7,798 nt of DNA from an uncultured Variovorax sp. (GCA_903872875.1 CAIQMJ010000021.1:1-7798), one strand, 5' to 3'; positions 1-6,690 are shown, counted from the first letter of the stretch. The notes: a model not told the origin generated them from the letters alone. Numbers and translations are program-made.

Positions 1-1
1 C

Positions 2-1129
2 CCCCTTGCCGCGAGAGGCCGCGCGCGCCCCCGGGCGCCTGCCGCGGTATCGGGCGTGCCCGCATCGGGCCATCTTGCCGACCGGCTGGGCCGACCGCTG
101 ACCGATCTGCGCATCAGCGTCACCGACCGCTGCAACTTCCGCTGCAGCTACTGCATGCCCAAGGAAGTCTTCGACAAGGACTACCGCTACCTGCCCCACA
201 ACGCCCTGCTGAGCTTCGAAGAGATTGCGCGGCTGGCCCGATTGTTCGCTGCGCATGGCGTTCGCAAGATCCGGCTCACGGGCGGAGAGCCATTGCTGCG
301 CAAGAACATCGAGTCGCTGGTGACGCAGCTTGCCGTGCTGCGGACCACCGACGGCTCGCCTCTTGACCTGACGCTCACAACCAATGGCTCGCTGCTCGCG
401 CGCAAGGCGGCAATCCTGAAAGCTGCGGGACTGCAGCGCTTGACGGTCAGCCTCGATGGATTGGACGACGCGGTCTTCCAAAGGATGAACGATGTCGACT
501 TTCCGGTCGCACAGGTGCTGACCGGCATCGAAGCCGCATTGGCCGTCGGGCTTGGGCCGATCAAGGTGAACATGGTCGTCAAGCGCGGCACGAACGACGC
601 CGAGATCCTGCCGATGGCGCGGTACTTCCGTGACCACTACGGCGGTGCCGTCGTGCTCCGCTTCATCGAATACATGGATGTCGGCGCCACCAACGGCTGG
701 CGCATGGACGAAGTGCTGCCGTCAGCGGAGGTGATCGCCCGTATCGCGGCCGAATTTCCGATCGTGCCCCTGGAGCCAAGCGCGTCCGGCGAAACGGCGC
801 AGCGCTGGGCCTATGCCGATGGCCGTGGCGAGATCGGCCTGATCAGCAGCGTGACGCAGGCCTTCTGCCACGACTGCAGCCGCGCGAGGTTGTCGACCGA
901 GGGAAAGCTGTACCTCTGTCTGTTCGCAAGCGGCGGCCATGATCTGCGACCGCTGCTGCGCGGCGACGCCAGCACGCCGCCAGTCGACGACGCGGCACTT
1001 CTGTCCCGCATCGGTCAGATCTGGCAGGGGCGCAGCGATCGGTATTCCGAACTGCGCGCGTTGCGCGAGCCCATACCCGGCGACGCCAATGCGCCGCGCC
1101 GCGTCGAAATGAGCTACATCGGCGGATGA
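2..1129 (+). CDS. moaA: GTP 3',8-cyclase MoaA (radical SAM), 5' end probably outside the window
   Basis: MoaA catalyses the first step of molybdenum-cofactor synthesis in the cytoplasm, the radical SAM conversion of GTP to 3',8-cyclo-7,8-dihydro-GTP, which MoaC turns into cPMP. Counting from the GTG at 56, the radical SAM motif CX3CX2C is C26, C30, C33 (CNFRCSYC), followed by GGEP at 76-79. The second, substrate-side cluster is C271, C274, C288 (CX2CX13C), and the protein ends in the conserved Gly-Gly tail (SYIGG). These features make it a complete catalytic unit. The frame stays open from base 2 to the edge. GTG at 56 is the only start codon in frame inside the window and has no clear Shine-Dalgarno sequence. 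From memory, relatives carry a longer N-terminal leader, so the true start is probably upstream. It is the first visible gene of moaA-mobA-moeA; its TGA overlaps the mobA ATG. Confidence 0.95.
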   Translation, partial: PLAARGRARPRAPAAVSGVPASGHLADRLGRPLTDLRISVTDRCNFRCSYCMPKEVFDKDYRYLPHNALLSFEEIARLARLFAAHGVRKIRLTGGEPLLRKNIESLVTQLAVLRTTDGSPLDLTLTTNGSLLARKAAILKAAGLQRLTVSLDGLDDAVFQRMNDVDFPVAQVLTGIEAALAVGLGPIKVNMVVKRGTNDAEILPMARYFRDHYGGAVVLRFIEYMDVGATNGWRMDEVLPSAEVIARIAAEFPIVPLEPSASGETAQRWAYADGRGEIGLISSVTQAFCHDCSRARLSTEGKLYLCLFASGGHDLRPLLRGDASTPPVDDAALLSRIGQIWQGRSDRYSELRALREPIPGDANAPRRVEMSYIGG

Positions 1130-1764
1130 CGATCATGGCGAGCGACATCACGGGCCTCGTGCTGGCCGGCGGCCGCGGCAGCCGCATGGGTGGTGTCGAC
1201 AAGGGCCTGCAGCCCTTCATCGGCACGCCGCTTGCACTGCATGCCGCACAACGGCTCGCGCCGCAGGTCGGCAAGGTGGTGCTCAACGCCAATCGCAATC
1301 TCGTGGCGTATGCAGCGTTCGGCGTGCCAGTCTGGCCTGACGAGATTGGAGACCACGCAGGCCCACTCGCCGGCCTCCTCGCAGGCCTTGCGCGCTGCGA
1401 CACGCGCTATCTGCTGAGCGTGCCGTGCGACACGCCGTTGTTTCCGATCGACCTTGCGGTACGGTTGGCGGCCGCGCTGGAAACGAATGGGGCCGAGATC
1501 GCAATGGCCGAGGCGCTGGACCGCCAGGACGACGGCGCTGCCGCATGGCGCGAGCAGCCCGTGTTCTGCCTGCTGTCGGCGACGCTGCACGACAGCCTGA
1601 CCAGGTTCGTCGAACATGGCCGCAGGAAGGTCGGAGCATGGATGGCTGGACACCGAACGGTGCGCGTACGCTTCGACCGGCCCGACGATGCCGACGATGC
1701 CTTCTTCAACGCCAACACACTTGCCCAGCTGCAGTCGCTGGAGCAGCGCGCGGCCCGACGATGA
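1126..1764 (+). CDS. mobA: molybdenum cofactor guanylyltransferase MobA
   Basis: MobA transfers GMP from GTP to molybdopterin-bound molybdenum, giving the guanine-dinucleotide cofactor used by DMSO-reductase-family enzymes such as nitrate reductases and formate dehydrogenases. The protein is 212 residues, normal for the family. The N-terminal nucleotide-binding signature is clear at residues 13-28 (LAGGRGSRMGG, then DKGL with K26). It is followed by DEIGDHAGPLAG at 72-83 and VPCDTP at 99-104, whose D102 is the expected metal-binding aspartate. A typical tail with FNANT lies near the end. The chosen ATG overlaps the moaA stop as ATGA, which suggests translational coupling. A second in-frame ATG at 1135 lies 9 bases after GGCGG (1121-1125) and could be the real start, losing three residues. 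The gene ends in another ATGA overlap with moeA. Confidence 0.95.
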   Translation: MTIMASDITGLVLAGGRGSRMGGVDKGLQPFIGTPLALHAAQRLAPQVGKVVLNANRNLVAYAAFGVPVWPDEIGDHAGPLAGLLAGLARCDTRYLLSVPCDTPLFPIDLAVRLAAALETNGAEIAMAEALDRQDDGAAAWREQPVFCLLSATLHDSLTRFVEHGRRKVGAWMAGHRTVRVRFDRPDDADDAFFNANTLAQLQSLEQRAARR

Positions 1765-3071
1765 TCCGCAGCGCCGAGATCAGCGCGACGCTCGCGGCCT
1801 ACGACCCGGATGCGCTCGGCGTGAACGAAGTTGGGACCTTCATCTCCCGACTGGTGGCGCCCTTGACCATTGCGGAACAGTCCCTTGCGTCGCTGGCTGA
1901 CGCGCTGGGCCGGGTACTCGCGCAGGACGTCATCTCTCCTTTCAACGTGCCGCCGTACGACAACTCCGCGATGGATGGCTTCGCGTTCGACGGCACGGCG
2001 CTCGACTGCTCGAGCGACGACATCACGCTGCGCGTGGTCGGCACTGCGCTGGCCGGCGCCGCCTGGCAAGGTCAGGCAGCACCGGGCGACGCCATCAGGA
2101 TCATGACCGGCGCGATGATGCCCACCGGACTGGACACCGTCGTACCGCAGGAGCTCTGCACAGTCGCCGGGGATGCCGTGCGGTTCGCGGCCAAAGCCGT
2201 GCGTCGCGGCGACAACCGGCGACTGGCCGGCGAGGACCTGACCAGCGGCTGCCCCGCACTGCGATGCGGCGATCGCCTCACGCCGGCCGCGCTCGGTCTG
2301 CTGGCGAGCCTCGGCCTGCCCAGGGCGCCCGTGCTGCGTCGATTGCGCGTCGCGTATTTTTCGACCGGCGACGAGATCCTCAGCCTGGGCGACGCGCAAC
2401 GCCAGGGCGCCATCTACGACAGCAATCGCTACACCGTGTTCGGCCTGTTGACCCGTCTGGGCTGCGAGGTGATCGATCTCGGCGTGGTGCGCGACGACCG
2501 AATCGCACTTGAAGCGGCACTGCGCCACGCAGCCGACACGGCGGATGCCGTCATCACCAGCGGCGGTGTGAGCGTCGGCGAAGCAGACCATATGCGGGCC
2601 GCGATGCGGCATCTCGGCGACATGGCGTTCTGGGGCGTTGCGATGCGGCCCGGCCGACCGATGGCCGTCGGCCTCATTCCCCGCATTCCGCAGCCGCCGG
2701 CCGGCGAGGCTGCCGTGCTGTTCGGGCTGCCCGGCAATCCGGTGGCCGTGATGGTGAGCTTCCTGGCCTTCGTTCGCCCCGCGCTGCTGCAGATGATGGG
2801 TTGCAACGCAGCCGCCGCCGCGCCAATCCCGTTGCTCCGCGCGCGCAGCGTCGGCGCGATTCGCAAGAGGACAGGCCGTACCGAATACCAGCGCGGCTTC
2901 GTGCGCCAGGTGCCGGGCACGCTGCCCGAGGTACGCATCGCAGGCAACCAGGGCTCCGGCGTACTGAGCTCGATGGTCGACGCCAATGGGCTCGTGGTGC
3001 TGCACCATGACCAGGGCCACGTTGCAGCGGGTGACGAGGTCGATGTGATGATGTTCGATGGCGTGATCTAG
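1761..3071 (+). CDS. moeA: molybdopterin molybdenumtransferase MoeA
   Basis: MoeA inserts molybdate into adenylylated molybdopterin, releasing AMP and forming Mo-molybdopterin, the substrate MobA then modifies. The protein is 436 residues, close to the usual 400-430. Visible family motifs are PPYDNSAMDG at 64-73 with its conserved aspartate, GDNRRLAGEDL in the N-terminal half, STGDEI at 201-206 opening the molybdopterin-binding domain, SGGVSVGEAD at 267-276, MRPGRP shortly after, and GLPGNPVA at 322-329 before the beta-rich C-terminal domain. The same frame is open for 112 codons further upstream, but that stretch lies inside mobA and has no MoeA character. The ATG at 1761, overlapping the mobA TGA as ATGA, fits the family N-terminus. 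The gene ends ATC TAG, and its stop overlaps the rnhA stop on the other strand. No moaB/mogA, moaC, moaD or moaE lies in the window. Confidence 0.96.
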   Translation: MIRSAEISATLAAYDPDALGVNEVGTFISRLVAPLTIAEQSLASLADALGRVLAQDVISPFNVPPYDNSAMDGFAFDGTALDCSSDDITLRVVGTALAGAAWQGQAAPGDAIRIMTGAMMPTGLDTVVPQELCTVAGDAVRFAAKAVRRGDNRRLAGEDLTSGCPALRCGDRLTPAALGLLASLGLPRAPVLRRLRVAYFSTGDEILSLGDAQRQGAIYDSNRYTVFGLLTRLGCEVIDLGVVRDDRIALEAALRHAADTADAVITSGGVSVGEADHMRAAMRHLGDMAFWGVAMRPGRPMAVGLIPRIPQPPAGEAAVLFGLPGNPVAVMVSFLAFVRPALLQMMGCNAAAAAPIPLLRARSVGAIRKRTGRTEYQRGFVRQVPGTLPEVRIAGNQGSGVLSSMVDANGLVVLHHDQGHVAAGDEVDVMMFDGVI

Positions 3072-3517
3072 ATTCGCCCCAGCGCGCGCTCCACACCCTT
3101 GTTGGCCAATGCGTCGGCGCGTTCGTTGCCAGGATCGCCCGAGTGGCCCCTGACCCAGCGCCAGTCGATCTGATGACCGCCTTCGAGCACCAATTTGTCC
3201 AGCCGCTGCCAGAGTTCGACGTTCTTCACCGGCTGTTTGGTCGAGGTGCGCCATCCTTTGGCCTTCCAGCCATGGATCCATTCCGTGATGCCTTGCCGAA
3301 CGTATTGGCTGTCGAGGTAGAGCGTGATCTTGCAGGGACGTTTGAGCGCCGAGAGGCCCTCGATCACGGCCTGCAGTTCCATGCGGTTGTTGGTCGTATT
3401 CAGCTCGCCGCCGAACAGTTCCTTCTCCATCGTCCCGGACTTCAGCCATGCGCCCCAGCCGCCTGGGCCAGGATTGCCCTTGCAGGCGCCGTCCGTGTAA
3501 ATCTGTACCTCGGTCAA
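3068..3517 (-). CDS. rnhA: ribonuclease HI
   Basis: RNase HI cleaves the RNA strand of RNA-DNA hybrids, removing R-loops and primer RNA. The 149-residue protein has the whole fold and the four acidic catalytic residues: D9 in YTDGA, E47 in RMEL, D69 in YLDSQYV, and D135 in the GNERAD segment, with the catalytic-loop histidine H125 in VRGHSG. The basic helical region (HGWKAKGW, 82-89) characteristic of bacterial RNase HI is present. The start codon is TTG, overlapping the TGA of the upstream methyltransferase-like gene. It is supported by a good Shine-Dalgarno sequence 8 bases ahead and by near-identical spacing to the first catalytic aspartate in E. coli RNase HI (D10). The gene is co-oriented with the methyltransferase-like gene and converges on moeA, sharing a CTAG at the stop. 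The E. coli neighbour dnaQ is absent here. Confidence 0.96.
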   Translation of the reverse strand: MTEVQIYTDGACKGNPGPGGWGAWLKSGTMEKELFGGELNTTNNRMELQAVIEGLSALKRPCKITLYLDSQYVRQGITEWIHGWKAKGWRTSTKQPVKNVELWQRLDKLVLEGGHQIDWRWVRGHSGDPGNERADALANKGVERALGRI

Positions 3518-4302
3518 AACCCGCTTCCTTCACTCGTTTGTTTCTTTGGATCACGATGTACACGACCCGCAATGGGTACAGGCGCGCTGGCACGCTGCGC
3601 CGCACGTCGCCAGTCTGCACTCAGCAGGCGCATGCCTCGCACACGCTTCACGGCGACCAGAAAATAGACGGCACCGAAGATCGGCCACCAACGTTCGCCA
3701 AGACCGTCGAACCAGTTGAAGCGTTCAAGCCAGGCCTCACTGCGCACCGCCGGTCGGTAGGCGCCGAAGCGGCCGGATTCCACTTCGAAACCGAGCAGGC
3801 GCAGCCAGTCGCGCATGCGCCAGTACCCGATGAAGTCCCCAGTGCCTGGCACGAACGGTTCGCCCAATCCTGCGCGCTGGTACAGCCGGCCACGACGCTG
3901 TCGCATGCCCCAGAGGCTCGCGGGGTTCAGGCCGCAGATCACGACCCGGCCTTCGGGCACCAGCACGCGTTCGGCCTCGCGCAGGGTCGCATGCGGATCC
4001 ATGCTGAGCTCCAGCGTATGCGGCAGCACCAGCAGATCGAGACTGTTGGCGGAGAAAGGCAGTGCAGTGAAATCGGTGACAAGGGCCGCGCCAGGTCCCG
4101 GCACGGCATCGGCCAGCGCGAGCCAACGGTGTGGCATCCGGTTGGTTCGCAGCGCCTCGACCGCAGGCAACCCGAGCTGCAGCGCGTGATAGCCGAACAC
4201 GTCGGCGACCGCCTGGTCGAACTGGGTTTGCTCCCAGGCCAGCAGGTAGCGCCCGGCCGGGGTCTCGAACCAATCCTGCAAACCTATAATTTGACCGCTC
4301 AT
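3514..4302 (-). CDS. YafS-like class I methyltransferase-fold protein
   Basis: This is a 262-residue protein of the type annotated as SAM-dependent methyltransferase (Methyltransf_11-like); its substrate is unknown to me. The recognisable part is LPFSANSLDLLVLPHTLE at 81-98 and REAERVLVPEGRVVICGLNP at 108-127, matching the second half of the SAM-binding Rossmann domain. The usual glycine-rich motif I (D/E-x-G-x-G-x-G) is not visible in residues 58-78. The C-terminal half is rich in Trp and Arg and contains YFLVAVKRVRG (213-223). Its place between gloB and rnhA corresponds to E. coli yafS. I chose the ATG at 4302. A TTG at 4335 would add 11 residues, lacks a Shine-Dalgarno sequence and would deepen the overlap with gloB. 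The chosen ATG shares the palindrome CATG with the gloB start, so any promoter must lie inside gloB. The stop overlaps the rnhA start as TTGA. Confidence 0.85.
   Translation of the reverse strand: MSGQIIGLQDWFETPAGRYLLAWEQTQFDQAVADVFGYHALQLGLPAVEALRTNRMPHRWLALADAVPGPGAALVTDFTALPFSANSLDLLVLPHTLELSMDPHATLREAERVLVPEGRVVICGLNPASLWGMRQRRGRLYQRAGLGEPFVPGTGDFIGYWRMRDWLRLLGFEVESGRFGAYRPAVRSEAWLERFNWFDGLGERWWPIFGAVYFLVAVKRVRGMRLLSADWRRAAQRASAPVPIAGRVHRDPKKQTSEGSGF
3525..3530 (-). promoter_or_regulatory. Shine-Dalgarno sequence that supports the rnhA TTG start
   Basis: Read on the minus strand, AAGGAA lies 8 bases before the TTG at 3517-3515, within a purine run GAAGGAAG. It is the best ribosome-binding site seen at any junction in the window. 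It lies within the last codons of the upstream methyltransferase-like gene, so rnhA can be initiated independently as well as by coupling. No ATG suitable for RNase HI lies nearby in this frame. Confidence 0.7.
4285..4290 (+). promoter_or_regulatory. candidate -10 element for gloB
   Basis: A perfect TATAAT stands in otherwise GC-rich DNA, 10 bases before the gloB ATG and inside the first codons of the divergent methyltransferase-like gene. No convincing -35 hexamer is found at 15-19 bases spacing (the sequence there is around GGTCTCGAAC), and there is no TGn extension. Transcription starting 6-7 bases downstream would leave a leader of only about 4-5 bases. Confidence 0.4.
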
Positions 4303-5083
4303 GACCCTCGTTCCGCTGCCCGCCTTCACCGACAACTACATCTGGATGCTGCACGACCGGGCCGCCGCGATCGTGGTGGACCCGGGTGATGCCCAGCCGG
4401 TGTTCGACGCACTGGCGCGCGACCATCTTCAACTGGCCGCGATTCTAGTCACGCACCATCATGCGGATCACACCGGCGGGGTTGCGGCACTGCGCGAGGC
4501 CACCTCGGCGCCAGTATTCGGACCGGCCGGCGAGCGCATTCCGCAGCCCTGTACACCGCTCAGGCAAGGGGATCACGTCGATGCGTTGGGATTGCGATTC
4601 AATGTCCTCGACGTCCCCGGCCATACCGCGGGCCACATCGCGTTCTATCTCCCTTCCGGCGGCGGCCATGCGACACCGCTGGTGTTCTGCGGCGACACCT
4701 TGTTCTCGGGCGGTTGCGGCAGGCTGTTCGAGGGCACGCCGGCACAGATGCTCGCATCGCTCGATGCGCTGGCGGCGTTGCCTGGCGACACACAGGTTTG
4801 CTGCGCACACGAATACACACTTTCTAACCTGCGCTTTGCCCAGGCTGTGGAACCCGACAACAGTGATCTGACTCAGTACACGGCGCGATGCCAAGCCTTG
4901 CGCGCCATCGATCAGCCGACGCTGCCCACGCAGCTCGCGGTCGAACGGCTGATCAATCCCTTTCTTCGCAGCCGCGAAGCCTCTGTTCTTCAAGCCGTGC
5001 GTGCGCACGCGGACCTTCCCGCAGATGCGGCTGAAGCCGAGGTGTTCGCTGCCCTGCGCCAATGGAAAAACGACTTCCGATGA
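4301..5083 (+). CDS. gloB: hydroxyacylglutathione hydrolase (glyoxalase II)
   Basis: Glyoxalase II hydrolyses S-D-lactoylglutathione to D-lactate and glutathione, completing methylglyoxal detoxification in the cytosol. The 260-residue protein has the metallo-beta-lactamase fold. The metal-binding motif THHHADH is at 51-57 (ligands H52, H54, D56, H57), with further ligands H108 (VPGHTAGH), D132 (FCGDTLFSGGCGR) and H170 (CAHEYT). The C-terminal glutathione-binding extension specific to this enzyme is present, with NPFLR and a final RQWKNDFR whose R253 and K256 match the substrate-binding RxxK of the family. The start agrees with E. coli GloB, which also has nine residues up to the conserved PAF. 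The ATG overlaps the ATG of the divergent methyltransferase-like gene, and no Shine-Dalgarno sequence precedes it. The stop overlaps the mltD start as ATGA. Confidence 0.96.
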   Translation: MTLVPLPAFTDNYIWMLHDRAAAIVVDPGDAQPVFDALARDHLQLAAILVTHHHADHTGGVAALREATSAPVFGPAGERIPQPCTPLRQGDHVDALGLRFNVLDVPGHTAGHIAFYLPSGGGHATPLVFCGDTLFSGGCGRLFEGTPAQMLASLDALAALPGDTQVCCAHEYTLSNLRFAQAVEPDNSDLTQYTARCQALRAIDQPTLPTQLAVERLINPFLRSREASVLQAVRAHADLPADAAEAEVFAALRQWKNDFR

Positions 5084-6657
5084 AACTATTGAATGCTCTC
5101 TGCCTGGTCGGCGCATTGTTGCTGGCGGGCTGCGCGGGCACGACGACCAGCACATCCATTCCAGCCTCTTCGACCGCCGACAGGACGGCCGGTACGCTGC
5201 CCTACCCCGTCCCGGTGCCACGCGGCACCGCCGCGCCGGTCTATCCCAATGGCTCCCTGACGCCGATCGTCTCCGGCGAGACCGGCTCGCACAGTGTCTT
5301 CACCCTGGCGCCGCCCTCCGACATGTGGGACCGCATTCGCCGTGGCTTCAAGATGCCCGACCTTCAGGGCGACCTGGTGACCGATCGAGAACAGTGGTAT
5401 GCGACCCGGCCCGACTACATCCAGCGCATGACAGAGCGCTCCAACAAGTACATCTTCCACATCGTCGAAGAGCTCGAACGCCGCAACATGCCGACAGAGC
5501 TCGCGCTGCTCCCATTTATCGAGAGTGCATTCAATCCGCAGGCCGTGTCGAGCGCTCGCGCCGCCGGCATGTGGCAGTTCATGCCGGCCACCGGCACGGA
5601 CTTCGACCTGAAGCAAAACATCTTCCGCGACGACCGCCGCGATGTGCTGGCCTCGACCCGTGCCGCACTCGACTACCTGCAGAAGCTCTACAACCTGTTC
5701 GGCGACTGGCAGCTCGCGCTGGCCGCCTACAACTGGGGCGAAGGCAGCGTGAGCCGCGCGATCGCCAAGAACGAACGCGCCGGCCTTCCGACCGGATACG
5801 CCGACCTCACGATGCCGGCGGAAACCCGCATGTACGTGCCCAAGCTGCAGGCGGTAAAGAACATCGTCGCCAACCCACAGCTTTTCGGCGTGGACCTGCC
5901 CGTCATCGCCAACCACCCGTATTTCCAGACGGTGACGCTTACGCGCGATCTCGACGTCGACCTGGCGGCGAAGCTCGCAGACGTCCGCATCGAGGACTTC
6001 CGTGCCCTCAATCCCGCCGCACACAAGCCGGTGCTGCTGGCCGCCGGTACGCCGCAGATCCTCTTGCCGTGGGACAACGCAGCGGTGTTCCTGCGCAACT
6101 TCGATGCCTATAGCCAGGGGCAGTATGCAAGCTGGACCGCATGGACAGTCCCCGGCACGATGACTGTCGCGGCCGCTGCGCAGCGATCGGGCATGAGCGA
6201 AGCCGACCTTCGCGCCATCAACAACATACCGCCTCGCATGCTGATCAAGGCGGGCTCCACGCTGATCGTGCCCCGCGGCGCCCGCGTCCAGGAAGACGTG
6301 GCCGCGCTGGTCGCCGACACCGGGCAGTTGAGCTTTCAGCCGGAGATCGTCACGCGCCGAACCCTCGTCAAGGCCGGCCGCAACGAGAGCGTTGCGAGCA
6401 TCGCGCGCCGCTATCGGCTCAGTCCCGTGAACGTCGCCGAGTGGAACGACGTGAAGCCCAACCATGCGTTCCAGCGCGGCTTCCAGGTGGTGGTATTCCT
6501 GCCGGTGAAGGCGGCTGCGGCCGTGCGCGCCAGCACCGGGACGCCGCGCGGCGTTGGCGCAAAGGCGCCCGCCAGAAAGGGACTCGTGTCCAAGACGCCG
6601 GCAGCGCCGGTCGCCCTCACTCCGCGTGGCGGAACGCCGTCGAAGAAGAAGCGCTGA
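5080..6657 (+). CDS. mltD: membrane-bound lytic murein transglycosylase D, lipoprotein with LysM repeats
   Basis: MltD cleaves peptidoglycan glycan strands, leaving 1,6-anhydro-muramyl ends, and is anchored in the outer membrane facing the periplasm. From the ATG at 5080 the protein has 525 residues. Residues 1-18 are a lipoprotein signal peptide with lipobox LLAGC (lipidated C18). A Thr/Ser-Pro-rich linker leads to the family-1 SLT domain: FIESAFNP with catalytic E148, GMWQFMPAT at 163-171, and AAYNWGEG at 215-222. Two LysM-like repeats follow, a degenerate one near 355-398 and a clearer one near 428-475. The protein ends in an Ala/Pro/Lys/Arg-rich tail of about 45 residues finishing in KKKR. 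The start was chosen because it overlaps the gloB TGA as ATGA and gives a normal signal peptide. An in-frame ATG at 5062 would add six residues (MEKRLP) and cannot be excluded. Confidence 0.94.
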   Translation: MKLLNALCLVGALLLAGCAGTTTSTSIPASSTADRTAGTLPYPVPVPRGTAAPVYPNGSLTPIVSGETGSHSVFTLAPPSDMWDRIRRGFKMPDLQGDLVTDREQWYATRPDYIQRMTERSNKYIFHIVEELERRNMPTELALLPFIESAFNPQAVSSARAAGMWQFMPATGTDFDLKQNIFRDDRRDVLASTRAALDYLQKLYNLFGDWQLALAAYNWGEGSVSRAIAKNERAGLPTGYADLTMPAETRMYVPKLQAVKNIVANPQLFGVDLPVIANHPYFQTVTLTRDLDVDLAAKLADVRIEDFRALNPAAHKPVLLAAGTPQILLPWDNAAVFLRNFDAYSQGQYASWTAWTVPGTMTVAAAAQRSGMSEADLRAINNIPPRMLIKAGSTLIVPRGARVQEDVAALVADTGQLSFQPEIVTRRTLVKAGRNESVASIARRYRLSPVNVAEWNDVKPNHAFQRGFQVVVFLPVKAAAAVRASTGTPRGVGAKAPARKGLVSKTPAAPVALTPRGGTPSKKKR

Positions 6658-6666
6658 GCGGCCTTC

Positions 6667-6690
6667 GCATCGGCACGGTTCGGCCGATGC
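6667..6690. terminator. candidate bidirectional hairpin between mltD and the LtrA-family gene
   Basis: GCATCGGC (6667-6674) and GCCGATGC (6683-6690) are exact reverse complements separated by 8 bases, so an 8-bp GC-rich stem can form from either strand. It lies in the 52-base gap between two convergent genes, where a shared terminator is expected. No U-tract follows on either strand, so it would be an imperfect intrinsic terminator or only an RNA 3'-end stabiliser. Beside it is an imperfect palindrome centred on GCCCGGGC (6697-6704). Confidence 0.4.

Noticed and set aside
1683..1700. Tandem repeat of GACGATGCC within mobA.
   Set aside because: Only two copies, in frame, encoding Asp-Asp-Ala twice; consistent with ordinary coding sequence.
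1425..1760. A 112-codon upstream extension of moeA in the same frame.
   Set aside because: It lies wholly within mobA in another frame and resembles no MoeA N-terminus. The ATG at 1761 gives the normal family length.
1407..3620. A 737-codon open frame on the minus strand, antisense to mobA and moeA and running into rnhA in another frame.
   Set aside because: Its product is rich in Arg, His, Gln and Gly with no domain logic, and it lies opposite well-supported genes. Long antisense frames are expected in GC-rich coding DNA.
4303..4335. A TTG at 4335 as an alternative methyltransferase start.
   Set aside because: It has no Shine-Dalgarno sequence, adds 11 residues without family character, and extends the overlap into gloB. 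The ATG at 4302 is simpler.
3448..4389. A 313-codon plus-strand frame opposite rnhA and the methyltransferase-like gene.
   Set aside because: No recognisable motif, low-complexity His/Gln/Arg composition, and fully opposite two supported genes.
5086..6465. A 459-codon open frame on the minus strand opposite mltD.
   Set aside because: Composition is that of an antisense shadow (Arg/His/Gly/Val rich), while the plus strand has a complete lipoprotein signal, catalytic motif and LysM repeats.
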